From Oehlia diaphana (Eukaryota > Glomeromycota > Glomeromycetes > Glomerales > Glomeraceae), in contig QZLH01000437.1 in assembly GCA_003833135.1 (NCBI GenBank), positions 29,025 through 53,096 on the forward strand: a DNA stretch of 24,072 bases. Direction: 5' to 3'. Below the pieces are notes generated by a model that worked only from the letters and a program-made list of their open reading frames with translations, had not been told where the DNA came from and did no database searches. The position numbers and the translations under genes were made by a program. This document shows, piece by piece, positions 1 through 10,178 of this stretch (position 1 is the first letter of the stretch; every line of letters starts with the position of its first letter).

Positions 1-415
1 AACCCCCATTTGCCGAAACTGCCGAAACCCTGCCGAAACTATAGTAAACATATAGTAAAATCTTGCCGAAATTTATCGCAGGATTTTGGAGAGGTTTTGG
101 CAAGCAACCTTATTTGCTAAGTTCTTAATAAACTTGTTATTGGAATTTCTATATTTAAATCAGATACTGACGTCTTGTTTATTTAAAGTAGTAAAAGAAT
201 CCCGCTTACTTATAATAAAAGTCACTGTAACTCTAAGGTAAAATTACTAAGAAAAAAATTTTGATGATCCTACTATAAATAGATAAATTACATCTAAAAA
301 AGAAAATGTTATACTTAAGGTTGCTTGTCTAAACCTCTTCAAAATTCTACGATTAGTTTTGTCAAAATTTTACTATAGATTTATTATAGTTTCGGCAGAG
401 TTTCAGCAGTTTCAG
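1..415. repeat. Long imperfect inverted repeat rich in TGCCGAAAC units
   Basis: The left arm (about 1-112) is an imperfect reverse complement of the right arm (about 316-415). Both arms carry the landmarks AAGCAACCTTA / TAAGGTTGCTT, an AGAGGTTTTGG / AAACCTCTTC block, a TATAGTAAAAT block, and clusters of GCCGAAAC or its complement. The spacer of about 200 bp is AT-rich and non-coding. This looks like a folded non-autonomous element or two copies of one repeat in opposite orientation. The left arm may continue beyond the window. Similar units (TTTCGGCAA) recur at 541-551 and near 23233. Confidence 0.7.
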
Positions 416-698
416 CATTTATAATAAGTTTCAGCAGTTTCGCCTTTTTCCAGAGTTTTACCAGGTTTTTAATATAACTTTAATATAATTTTGGCAGAAT
501 TTCACTTTTTGGCAAAACGCCATCTTGCCTAAACCCTTAGGTTTCGGCAAGCAATTTTAGTTATACTGCATTATTATGATTTTTTTTTTTAAATCAATTA
601 ACCAATAATATTAAGAATTGAAGTAAAGTAAAATTACTAGTAAATTTGAAATTTTTCTCAGAGACCTTTATTAGAAGTAAGCGGGATCCTATAGTAGA
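187..698. repeat. Second inverted repeat, interleaved with the first
   Basis: The segment 187-227 matches the reverse complement of 658-698 imperfectly. A perfect 13-bp core, ATCCCGCTTACTT, lies at 199-211 and its complement at 675-687. The arms enclose the right arm of the first inverted repeat, so the two structures interlock rather than nest. A short imperfect palindrome (CTTGCCTAAACC at 524 against GGTTTCGGCAAG ending at 551) lies inside. No coding potential is seen. It may be a separate MITE or a rearranged part of the same element family. Confidence 0.55.
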
Positions 699-867
699 TT
701 GGTATTATAATCAATTAGAATTATCAGGTAAAATATTATTTTTTTTCTTTAATAAATATAATTAAAAATTAATTACTAATAAAAATTAAATTTTCTCAAG
801 TTTATGTATTCGATATAATGGAAAATAATATTAAAATATTATTGAAAAAAGGTAGAAAAGTATTTAC

Positions 868-1475
868 CACCCAGTTATGGAAGTTGCGCACCTACTTGAT
901 CCATCATTTTACAGATATTGTCTTACTTTTTATTCAATGAATATAATTTTACAATTTATCCAAAAGTATTATTCAGATAATGCAGTAATTATTTGAATTC
1001 AAATCTTAAATTATAAAGAAAAAATAGAGTTTTTGTGAATAAGCTTACATGGGAAACTGCCAGTAAAGTTAATTCTATAACTTGGTGGTGTGAAAATTTT
1101 AATTATTCGCACCTGAACTTACTCAAGTAGTAAAAAAAGTTCTATCTATTCTAATATCATTTGCTGCATTTGAAAGAAATTGATCAGCCTTTGCATATAT
1201 TTATGATAAAAAACGAAACTGGTTGAGAGCTGACATATTTTTAGTAATTATAAATTACAAATGCTACAAAAAATGCTAGAATAGAAGGGGCTTATAAATG
1301 AGTTGAATAATAATATTTTGTTAAATAGAGAAAATATAGATGGGAGAAGTATAGATGAAATTCAAACTTCAGATGAAAATGTAGAGAGTGATAATAAAAA
1401 TAGATGTAATAGTAGTGAAAGTGAAGAAGAAAGTTTTAATGATAATGAAACTGACAACTTTGATGTATCTAGTTA
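868..1475 (+). pseudogene. Decayed hAT-family transposase, C-terminal part
   Basis: Conceptual translation from 868 reads HPVMEVAHLLDPSFYRYC, the segment that precedes the hAT dimerisation domain in Ac-like transposases. After several stops and frame changes, pieces such as TWWCEN, LSILISFAAFERN and YDKKRNWLRADIF follow; these match the hAT C-terminal pattern (S..ER.WS, then K.RNRL). An acidic, serine-rich tail with SSESEEESFNDNETDNF ends in TAA at 1473-1475. The zinc finger and the DDE catalytic core are not present in this window, and the reading frame is broken repeatedly, so this is a dead fragment. The family assignment rests on my recognition of the dimerisation motif. Confidence 0.75.
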
Positions 1476-1820
1476 ATTCAATAAATAAATAATAAAAAAA
1501 TTTTTTTTACAGTATATTTTTAATCTGTATAATAGTATCATACGCATTATGTATATTATAAAATAAAATTTTTACATTTTGGCCATCTCATTTTTTGTAT
1601 ATATTTTGGCACTTAGTGGTCTAATTTTAGTGAATTATTTTTTAAATTATAAAGCTAAATGAGAGTTACAAAATAAAAAAAGTTCATCAAAATTGAATTA
1701 CTGGATGCTGATATATTTATAAAAAATAATTTTTTGAGTTTTAGTAAAAAGGGATGTTTTTGAACAAAAATCCATTATGACCATTATATTAGACTATTCA
1801 GATCCTAAAGAAATATATTA
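1476..1820. other. AT-rich spacer between transposon relics
   Basis: No open frame of useful length on either strand. It may contain the 3' end of the hAT element, but I could not identify a terminal inverted repeat pair that would set the element's limits. Positions 1819-1820 are the left TA duplication of the next element. Confidence 0.4.
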
Positions 1821-2113
1821 CAGTCAACTCTATAAATGCACCTCTCTTAGGATCAGATATAAAAGATTAAGAGTGCATTTAAAGAGGTATGCATTCATAG
1901 AATACTTATAAATCTATATGATATTAATCTAAAATTAAGGTAATACAAAAATTTTATAAGTAAACTATATAAAATTTTTTTATAAAGGCATTTATAGAAT
2001 ATATATATATATAAACCATGCATTTAGCATTAAGGTCCAAGTTGAGACTAGATAAAAGGTGCATTTATAGAGGGTGTGCATTTATAGAGGGTGCATTTAT
2101 AGAGAGTTGACTG
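1821..2113. mobile_element. pogo/Tigger-like MITE with TA target duplication
   Basis: The element begins CAGTCAACTCTATAAATGC and ends with the complementary GCATTTATAGAGAGTTGACTG, giving terminal inverted repeats of about 22-24 bp that differ by a 2-bp indel. It is flanked on both sides by TA (1819-1820 and 2114-2115), the target duplication expected of the Tc1/mariner/pogo superfamily; CAGT ends are common in the pogo branch. At 293 bp, with no coding frame, it is non-autonomous. The interior repeats the terminal unit GTGCATTTATAGAGG: three head-to-tail copies at 2059-2106 and degenerate copies at about 1872-1903 and 1986-2000. Confidence 0.85.
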
Positions 2114-2333
2114 TAAATATAAAAAATGTATTAATAGAATACAATAATAATAATAATAATTAATTAATAATATTATATAATTAATTTTCTAAATATGTAA
2201 CCTAGTAATATACATGTATATGCAAAAAAGGATGCTTATTATTAGAACTATATGGTAATATAATACTGTAATAAAAGAAGTTACGGTATTGTATTTTTAA
2301 GAATTTTTCCATTAGAATTTTTTAACTACTGTA

Positions 2334-2449
2334 TCACCGGGGATGATGATCACTGGTGACTGAAATTATGACGATCGACCAGCATTAAAAAAATATAGTG
2401 CCGGTAATAATTGATAATTCCGGCCAACGGTGATGATCACCCCCGGTGA
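2334..2449. mobile_element. Short GC-richer inverted-repeat element (probable MITE)
   Basis: The left end TCACCGGGGATGATGATCAC is mirrored by the right end GTGATGATCACCCCCGGTGA. An inner imperfect pair (CCAGCATT / CCGGTAAT, CGGCC) suggests that most of the 116 bp can fold. It stands out by GC content from the very AT-rich surroundings. No target duplication is certain. It could be a folded-back MITE or a structured transcript. No promoter boxes for RNA polymerase III were recognised. Confidence 0.6.
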
Positions 2450-3397
2450 TTTGAAGTAGGATAATAGATGCAGAATATATAATACAATTTGTTTTCAAAA
2501 ACACTGGAATTGATGCAAGGAGCTTGAGAATTGAGATTTTTTGTTATATAAATTCTATTTAATATATAAATATATTAATAAAGAATAAAAAATATGCATA
2601 AGTATATATGAATTTTTACAATACAAATTAAAAATAATTAAAATTCTGATAAAAATAAATGTCTAATTTTTTTATTATCGAATATTTTTAAAAATTTTAA
2701 GATTACTTTCGTGCTACAAAAAAAGATATATATCAAAATTGGTTAGTAGTACTTGGTAATTATTAATACTGTATCTTCCTTGATTTTACCATAAAAAATT
2801 TCATATTCACGAAAGTAAATGTTACACCACATCCGTATCGTGCTGTCACGCGTTGCACTTTTACTACATTTTTAGAGCCTATTGTCCGGTAGTTAACTAG
2901 TTGGTGGTTATATGGTGGAGTTTTACTATAATCTGTCTCTCATTCATATATTCAAATAATAAGAGAATTAAAAGAATTGAAATCCAATCTAAATACAACA
3001 GGAATAATTTTGCAAAAATATCAATTATTCGAAAGATCGATACCCACATATAATAATCGTAAATGATTGGTTGATTACGTATCGTTGTAACTATTTTTTA
3101 ACAAGAAATAATTTTATTTTATGAATTTGATTTGATTTTTATAATTAAGAAACCAATTGAAATTCAATTAACAATGGAGATGCAATTCAACAAAACTTGA
3201 TGTGGCTAATGATTGGACGCGTAAAATGCGTGATCCCATCAAGGAGGGCTAATTTGGGGCTGACAACTTGATTGTCAACTGCGGATCGCATTGTATTTAA
3301 CTACTGCACAACTCGAGTGTTGTTTGTTTATTTTCGAACTTCCTTTCAAAACGATTCATTCGAAGATTCGCAACAAAAGCCAATACACTGTAAGCAA
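2450..3397. other. Non-coding region and 5' flank of the Asi-like gene
   Basis: Mostly AT-rich with no credible exon. The last 550 bp are less AT-biased and probably hold the promoter: two ACGCGT hexamers (2848-2853 and 3217-3222), CCAAT-box-like ATTGG motifs (about 3067 and 3212), and a stretch open without ATG from 3272 into the first coding exon. The first in-frame ATG is at 3398. Confidence 0.45.
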
Positions 3398-5852
3398 ATG
3401 AGTGTGGACTTTGAGGACATAAGTTTTTTTGACTTTATGATAGAGGTCGTGTCAAAAGCCGTGGACAATATTATGCGGTGGTTTCCTGGAGAGGAAGTAG
3501 ACATCGATGGTCGACCGTTGGAACCGCGCCAGCCTACCTTATGGAACTTTTTATACTCAAATCATTTGTATCTAGCAATTTTCGTCGTAAGAGTCTGTTC
3601 ATACTATTCTTACCTATTTTTTATATCTTTTATTTCGCTAATAATAAATGTTTAAAATTATAGAATGTTTTGAATAATAGGATAAATGCAATTGTATCAC
3701 CTCGCAACCCACACCCATTATCGAAAAAAACTCGATTTTTGATTCGTCTGCCTTGTTTTTATTTAATGGCATGGGCAGCATGCGTGCTTTTGTCGCGACT
3801 TACTATAAGCATTCCTTCTTTACAACCATATTTTTCACAATGGCTTTTTAATTACGGCATTGATTATACCGATCATCAAGCATTATGGTTGACTTTAAAG
3901 GCGTTATCAGCCGTGTATGTGATGAAGGCATTTCATTCAAGTCTTGAAAATAGAAGGTATGATGAAATTTAATTGTTATTTTTTAAAGCTGAACTGGTTT
4001 AAAGAGTAATTTTTAAATGTCTTTTCAGACTTTTGTTCAAAAAAAAAAGTCGTAAGAGAAAATACATGCATACTAATATTGTTATTTAAAATAGTTTTGA
4101 TATATTGATATTATTTCAATTATAATACTTATACATTTTGGTCAATTTCACTTAGTTTGCCTGGAAGGGAACAAAGCACAACACTTTACGAATACGCTTT
4201 GTTATTTCATTACTTTTGTAATGTCACTCCGAACACGTCAAACACTGATCTACTTCTCATAGCTTTTCTAGAAGTGCTGGACATCTTCTTCCTTGAAGTG
4301 CTTTACCTTCATCCACGTGGTATTCAATATCGACTCGTCCCTACGACTTTTGTTGGAGTAGCCGGGATTAGTAAGATATATCATTTTACTATTTTCTTAG
4401 CATATTATCAACACCATTTTCTCTAACAAACTTTCGGGTTATTGTAGTTCACTATGCGTATGCACTATTTTATAGATCAGAGACATATCCAATTCTGCAA
4501 AGTTTTGCTAGATTTCCTGAATTAGCTTTGATTGCCATTATTTTGATATGTGTTATTCTTCATATTATTGCATATGTTGTAACTGGTGGCAATGTACGGC
4601 GAACTTTTTTTTTGGATGCCAGATCGATGCCATCTCTTCATGAAGATTATACAATGGCTTTATACAGAATTGGTACTATAGTGATCGAAACAAATCGTGT
4701 TGACGGGTTTCGAAATGAACTTCCGCCAATAGCTGTACCTTTAGGAACAATATTTGAACGTTCAAAAAAGAGAAAGTCAAGGAATTCAGTCGAAACTTCT
4801 AATAAACGTAGACCGACATGTGGATATGACAATGAGCAACAAGACATTAACGATTTGACTTCTACGGAATCTAATGGGGGTCCACGCCGTGTTATTGTCT
4901 GGTCAAATTTTGTTTTACAAATTGTTCAGGTCTTTGTAGATATAATTATGAGATTCGTTAGCTGGATTTGGTCATTTTCCGGCGGACGTCAACCTTTACA
5001 AAATAATAATAATCAACAATCTGCTACTACTGATATTGGAGAGCCAGAAGAAATAGATTGGGATGAAGAGATATATCACAAATTTCTTTATGAGGATTTA
5101 GAAGACAAGGACGACGAAGATGATGATGATTTTGTTTATAGTAACTTATCGAATGTCGAAAATGATGAACCTGAATCAGACTTAGGCCATGAAGAAAATG
5201 TAAATAGTGAAGATGATGAGGATAATGAAGATAATGAGGAAGATTCCGTAATACCTGGAGATGAATTAATGTTATTAGGAAATGATCTTAGAGAACATGA
5301 TGATCAACAGCCTTCTACATCCAGTTCAACAGCAAACTCAATTATGCAATCATTGCTCGCACATTTGATGCATTCTACTATTCTAACAAGAACGCAATAT
5401 CGAAAGATTACACAGACTTCAATGTCTTCAACCTCATTAGATGAATCAGCTGCGTTAATGGCATTGATTCATGAGAGACGTATACCACGTGGGTTTAATA
5501 CACAACCAATTACAGATCGTGTCTGTGTCGTCTGCCACGGGGAAGCTCGTCAATGTCTCTTAAAACCGTGTGGATGTTTCGCGCTTTGTAATGAAGTATG
5601 TCTAAAGAATAATAGAATTTTTCTTTCATTTTTTTTAATTTAATTTTTTTATTTTAATAACAATGTATAATAATCTAGTGTCGCGAAATGATGGCTCAGC
5701 GCAAGTTTAAGTACGTTATTAAATCACAAGATTACTTCACTTCATACATAAATTCTTCGTGATTATTTAACATTATTAATTGTAATTCTAATAGGTCTTG
5801 TCCTTGCTGCCGCAGAACAGTAGAAGGATATTCTCGAGTTTATATCCCCTAA
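3398..5852 (+). CDS. Asi-like multi-pass membrane RING-type E3 ubiquitin ligase
   Basis: Six exons (3398-3586, 3664-3956, 4156-4370, 4448-5595, 5679-5710, 5795-5852) join in frame to about 644 aa. The N-terminal two thirds has hydrophobic, probably membrane-spanning segments near residues 48-63, 86-112, 190-210, 255-277 and 381-409. A very acidic Asp/Glu-rich linker follows (about 430-500). The C-terminus (592-644) is a RING: CVVC, then LKPCGCFALC, NEC and CPCC, closing with RRTVEGYSRVYIP at the stop. The usual RING histidine is replaced by Cys (PCGC). The layout of N-terminal membrane spans, acidic linker and a RING at the extreme C-terminus with a GYSRVYIP-like end matches the yeast Asi1/Asi3 inner-nuclear-membrane ligases, which degrade mislocalised membrane proteins; this is family-level recognition. 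The start is the first ATG in the open frame; upstream codons are open but have only a TTG. A general MUL1-like RING protein is the alternative. Confidence 0.8.
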
Positions 5853-6197
5853 AGATGAGATTTTGGTATATCAGCGAGTTTTAATATTTAAACCATATAG
5901 CGCATTGCTTTAAAAAAAAATGAAGGGTTGATGAAAAAAAAACTTTCCCTGCAGAGCGCTTAGTTCAAAATTTCAATTTTACGCGCAAATGGTCAGCGGC
6001 GAAAATAATAAATAAACAAATAAAAATTAATAAAATAAATAAAATAAAGTATGCAGAATTCTGGAATCGAATTTGGGGATAATCACTTTATATAGCAAAT
6101 CAAATTTATACAATCAATCATTAATCCATTATATGGAAACATAAGATTTCTTGATAACAAGGAGACAAGATAATATTTGTTAGAATTAATGAATTAA
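5853..6197. other. Convergent intergenic region
   Basis: 345 bp between two stop codons facing each other. It holds the 3' ends of the Asi-like and NSE3 transcripts. AT-rich with AATAAA-type signals near 6008-6050. No gene seen. Confidence 0.5.
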
Positions 6198-7748
6198 TCA
6201 TGAAGCCAGCTCTATTCCAGATGATCTTTCAATTTGTTTATCGAAATCAGGAGGGACATCATGACCAAATAACTATAGTTTAATTAAGAAAAAAAAAAAC
6301 ATAATTACTAATAGATACATTCAATTTTTGAGTTTGGTATCAGGGTTAGATTTTATAAAACCAACCCCGTTTAAGTTTTGATGGTGGTGTGAACTCAACC
6401 TCTTCATGAATTTCATGAAGGTTGGTACAGCCTATTTAATGTAAAATAATTACTTACTGCTCGAATAAATTTAATAAGATTATTCTCTGGCATTTCGATT
6501 TTTGCACGAGGTCCCCAACGATATTCAAGAGGGTCTTGTTCTGAATTCTGCGACTGATCAGTCCCACTTGTTTTTTGTCTATCCAAATAGCCTTGTTTGA
6601 CAAATGTTGATAATAGTTTTTCTAAATCAAATTTATCATTGCCATCAAGATACAAACGACGAAAGTAATGAGTAAGTTGATCTGAAACCATTTATAAATA
6701 ATATTATTAATTAATAAAAATTATAAACGTGTGAAATATATAAAACATAATTGTTAACCGTTTGATAAAACTCTTCCGTTCACATGAATCAAGCTGAGAA
6801 TGACTGTGAGTAATCCCATAATATCTTGTTCATTTTTTCCCCAGTTTATTATGTCAGTTTCTTTATACTCTTGCGGAAGAACATTTTTCAAGACATACGT
6901 TTTTAGAGTTTTTTCCTTATTATTAACAGCTAGAATTTCATTTACAAACGGGAATTAATTAATATTCATCAAATTTAAAAAATTTAAATTTACCATAATA
7001 ACTTACGTTTACGTGCCCCTCCCGTACCAAATGATTTTTTAGGCAATTCCGCCAATCTCATTCCAAAAATATCTTCAAGGTGTTCCTGAGCTTTATCAAA
7101 TACGATTTCATAATAAACTCTTGAATGTTCGCGTAATACTAATGATAAAGTAGATTTATTATTATTATTATTTTTTTTTTGGTTCAAATATATTATGGTT
7201 GATTAAATAATCCGATATAATCCGATGTGATTACCTTTTTTCACAATTTCTTCTCTCTTTATTGGTTGTTTTCGAAATTCTGTGAAAAGGGCAAGTCGTA
7301 CTACGTCCTTGATTTTGCGCTCTAGCTCCTGTTAAAAAAAGGTATATAACTAACATAACACACATATATACACAATTAAAATTCCTTTACTTCTGCAGTC
7401 AATTTTTGAGCCGCTTTTTCAGTAAGAGTCGAATGTTGATCAACAGAACCTTCTTCATTAGACGACGCTTCAGATTCTTCTTCGTCTTGTCGTCGTCGTT
7501 TATGAATGTTGCCGGTTCCTTCCTTCCTTAAAGCTGTGCGTCTTGTTGGTCTACTAGGACCCGCTTCTGTTTCGTCATCCTGTTAAAAATTAACTTATTT
7601 ATATCAATCTAAATATTAATATAAGAATAATAAACTTACAGCTATTACAATCCGATTGCGTCTGCTGCTTCTTGTACTCTATAATAAAAGGCAAACACTC
7701 AGCCTAAATATTAAAATAAAAAATTTTATAACAAAAGATACGTACCAT
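6198..7748 (-). CDS. NSE3: SMC5/6 complex subunit Nse3 (MAGE domain)
   Basis: Eight coding exons on the minus strand (7746-7748, 7640-7678, 7391-7579, 7235-7328, 7007-7138, 6759-6929, 6458-6681, 6198-6272) give about 308 aa, close to yeast Nse3 length. After a basic/acidic N-terminus (about 1-75) comes a MAGE homology domain: ELERKIKDVVRLALF, REEIVKKVL, HLEDIFGMRLAELPKK, GLLTVILSLIHVNGRV, GYLDRQK and EYRWGPRAKIE. In the SMC5/6 complex Nse3 pairs with the Nse1 RING protein and Nse4 to form the kleisin-side module used in DNA repair and replication-fork stability. The first coding exon is the ATG alone, followed at once by GTACGT. The stop is TGA. It is divergent from SWD1 with a 318-bp shared 5' region. 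Fungi usually have a single MAGE gene, so the Nse3 call is firm. Confidence 0.92.
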
Positions 7749-8066
7749 GATTTGAGAGAAATGATATGTTTAAAAAGATAGAGTTTTAGCTAATATAAAA
7801 ACAGGTTCAATTCTCACGCGAACGCGTAGTTACAAGTTCCACTAGTCACTAGTCTTTTGCAATTTACTTGAATGGATATCACATGTTACTTTAACATTAA
7901 CATCGTTGGTGTCACAATCAATTGTGACTGTGTCGCATCACCGAACACTTAATTATATTCACCCTTTTATCTTGCAAAATTTAACTTTTTTACAAAACTT
8001 TTAAAACTTTTGTCAAACTATCTTTTACATAAACTTTATAACCAATAACTTTTTTAAGTTTCAGTG
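7749..8066. promoter_or_regulatory. Divergent promoter region NSE3 / SWD1 with ACGCGT box
   Basis: The 318-bp gap between the two start codons must hold both promoters. It contains CACGCGAACGCGT at 7815-7827, an overlapping pair resembling the SCB/MCB cell-cycle boxes of fungi (ACGCGT at 7822-7827), and a CACTAGTCACTAGT direct repeat at about 7840-7853. The MCB reading is inference from the hexamer only. Confidence 0.45.
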
Positions 8067-10178
8067 ATGAATCTAGAACTAAGAAGTAAGTTTGTATAAA
8101 CATCTTTCATTTATTAAAGCGATCTATTTTCTGTTTCTTTTTTTTTTTACTAACCGTTTTTACTACAAATTCTAATAATTCAAGGTCCTTTCGAATCGGA
8201 TTATCCTGCGAAACTTGAGGCGACCGTAAGGGATGGACCTGTTCGTTGTATCAGCTTCAATAAACGGGGCACGATGTTAGCAGGCGGTTGTTCCGATGGT
8301 TACTGCATAGTATGGGACTTTCAATCAATGAGTATTATTCGTAAAATGAGATGTCATGTAAACTCAGTGACTAGCGTAAGGTAATTTCACTCCAAATAGT
8401 TTATTTTATTATGAATTTTTATAACAAATGATCCCATTAATTCAAATTCAATTAGCTGGTCACGTAATGGTCGATGTATCCTCTCTTCCGGTGAAGACCA
8501 CAAATGTGTCTATTGGGATATAACAAAAGGAACTCAAAAGTGGATCCGCTTTGATGGGCCAGTACTTATGGCTGAAATGCACCCAAGAAATAAGTCAGTA
8601 TATATTTAATTCCTTTGTTTTTCATTGAGAAAATAAATTTGAGCATATCGCGGCTCAATCGTCAATGATAGTTCTATTTTTGTTGCCTCAATATACCAAG
8701 ATTCACCGGTAATTGTAGAAATAGGAGATACAATACGTCGGTTTCCATTACCAACGAACGCAGGGTCTTCACCTGACGCGAATAACAGCAGCAGTGAAGA
8801 AACAACGAATTCAACTCTTTATATACAGTGAGTTTCAAGAAAAACTTTCCAATTTTGTTACTTTTGTTAAGTAAAACTGCCGGAAAAAACTTACTTGTTA
8901 CTGATGTTAGGCAATAATACTCCGATATATAGTAAAACAGTTGTATGTCGATACGATAAGCGTGGTAACCGAATTCTTACAGGAACGAATAAAGGTTACT
9001 TGAATGTAATCGATCCAAACACTCGAAGAGTAAGTAAATTATTTATTTTATTTTATTTTATTACTTTAGTTATAGATTTGTTTATGAGCTTTTTTCTTTG
9101 TACGTATAATTTTAGATACTAGACAATCCAAAACTAAGTCACTTATCTATAAGAAATATTTCAGTTAGCCGTAACGGGAAGTATGTGTAGATTCTCGGTT
9201 GCCAAGACATATGTGGTGATATTTTATAAATTCATTATTTTTCTTGTCTAAAGTGATGACTTTTTTTGTTTATTTATATTTTTATTATAATAGAGTTATT
9301 GCTGTTAATATTTCGGACAAAACTATTCGACTTTATGGGTTAGATGACGAAAGGATAGATATTAACCCTGAACTGCAATTTGCGGAAACCGTCAATAAAG
9401 ATAATTGGAATCAATGTTGTTTCAGTCAAAATGGTGACTATTTAATAGGAGGTTCGTTTTTCTTTTATTTTAAAGTTCGTTTTTTTTAATTAAAAATTGT
9501 AATTTAAGTAAAATTTTTTTTTTTTTTTAAAAAAAAAAAGGTTCTGGAAAATTAGCGGCACATGAAATATTTATATGGGATAGAAGGACTACTAGGCTTG
9601 TACAGGTTTTACAAGGACCAAATGAAACATGTGTAGATCTGGCTCAACATCCTATACAACCAATAATCATATCAGTAGACATGGAAGGAACAATGTATAC
9701 ATGGACAACACGACATAAAGAAGATTGGGTTTGTTGGGATCCAGCATTTAAAGAGATTGATGATAATATAGTGTATGAAGAAAGAGAAGATGAATTTGAT
9801 TTTGTAAGTGAAGAAGAAGCAGAATATTCACAGAATAATCAAATGAAACAAGACGAAGATGAAGATGAAGATGAAGAAATTGATGTAGTTACAGTTGATA
9901 AACCCGCACGTTCTGATTCTTCCGACATGGAAGATGATGAATTAATTTACTTGGTGGATTCTGAAGTGGAGAGTTTCATTAGCACAAAAACACTTGAAAC
10001 TCAACAACCTGAAAGCTCAACGAGGTCAGATCATTCTTCGAACAATGTAATTATCCCCAGTAGTACAAATAATTCGAGTATGGGACGAAATTCAAAAGTC
10101 AAAGGGAAGAATAAAGCACGGATAGGAAATGAATACGAAGATATGAACGGGTGGAAAAAGAAATCTTATCATAATTAA
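8067..10178 (+). CDS. SWD1: COMPASS (Set1) complex WD40 subunit Swd1/RBBP5
   Basis: Eight exons (8067-8085, 8185-8380, 8456-8593, 8672-8827, 8933-9029, 9116-9180, 9294-9451, 9541-10178) join in frame to about 488 aa. WD-type blades are visible: CISFNKRGTMLAGGCSDG with YCIVWDF, SWSRNGRCILSSGEDH with VYWD, HPRN with FVASIYQDSPVIVE, RYDKRGNRILTGTNKG, INISVSRNGK with IAVNISDKTIRLYGL, and CCFSQNGDYLIGGSG with IFIWDR. The opening (FESDYPAKLEATVRDG) and blade order match Swd1/RBBP5, a scaffold of the H3K4 methyltransferase complex in the nucleus. The C-terminal third (about 350-488) is low-complexity, with an Asp/Glu run built from GATGAA repeats (about 9849-9875) and a lysine-rich end. Splice sites are canonical GT..AG; the third donor, GTCAGT, is weaker. 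Confidence 0.92.

Noticed and set aside
3272..3397. TTG start extending the Asi-like protein upstream
   Set aside because: Non-ATG initiation is not needed; the ATG at 3398 opens a plausible exon and the upstream residues show no domain.
8895..9122. Separate 75-codon gene inside SWD1
   Set aside because: It is SWD1 exon 5 extended into both flanking introns; the splice sites at 8932 and 9030 restore the WD40 frame.
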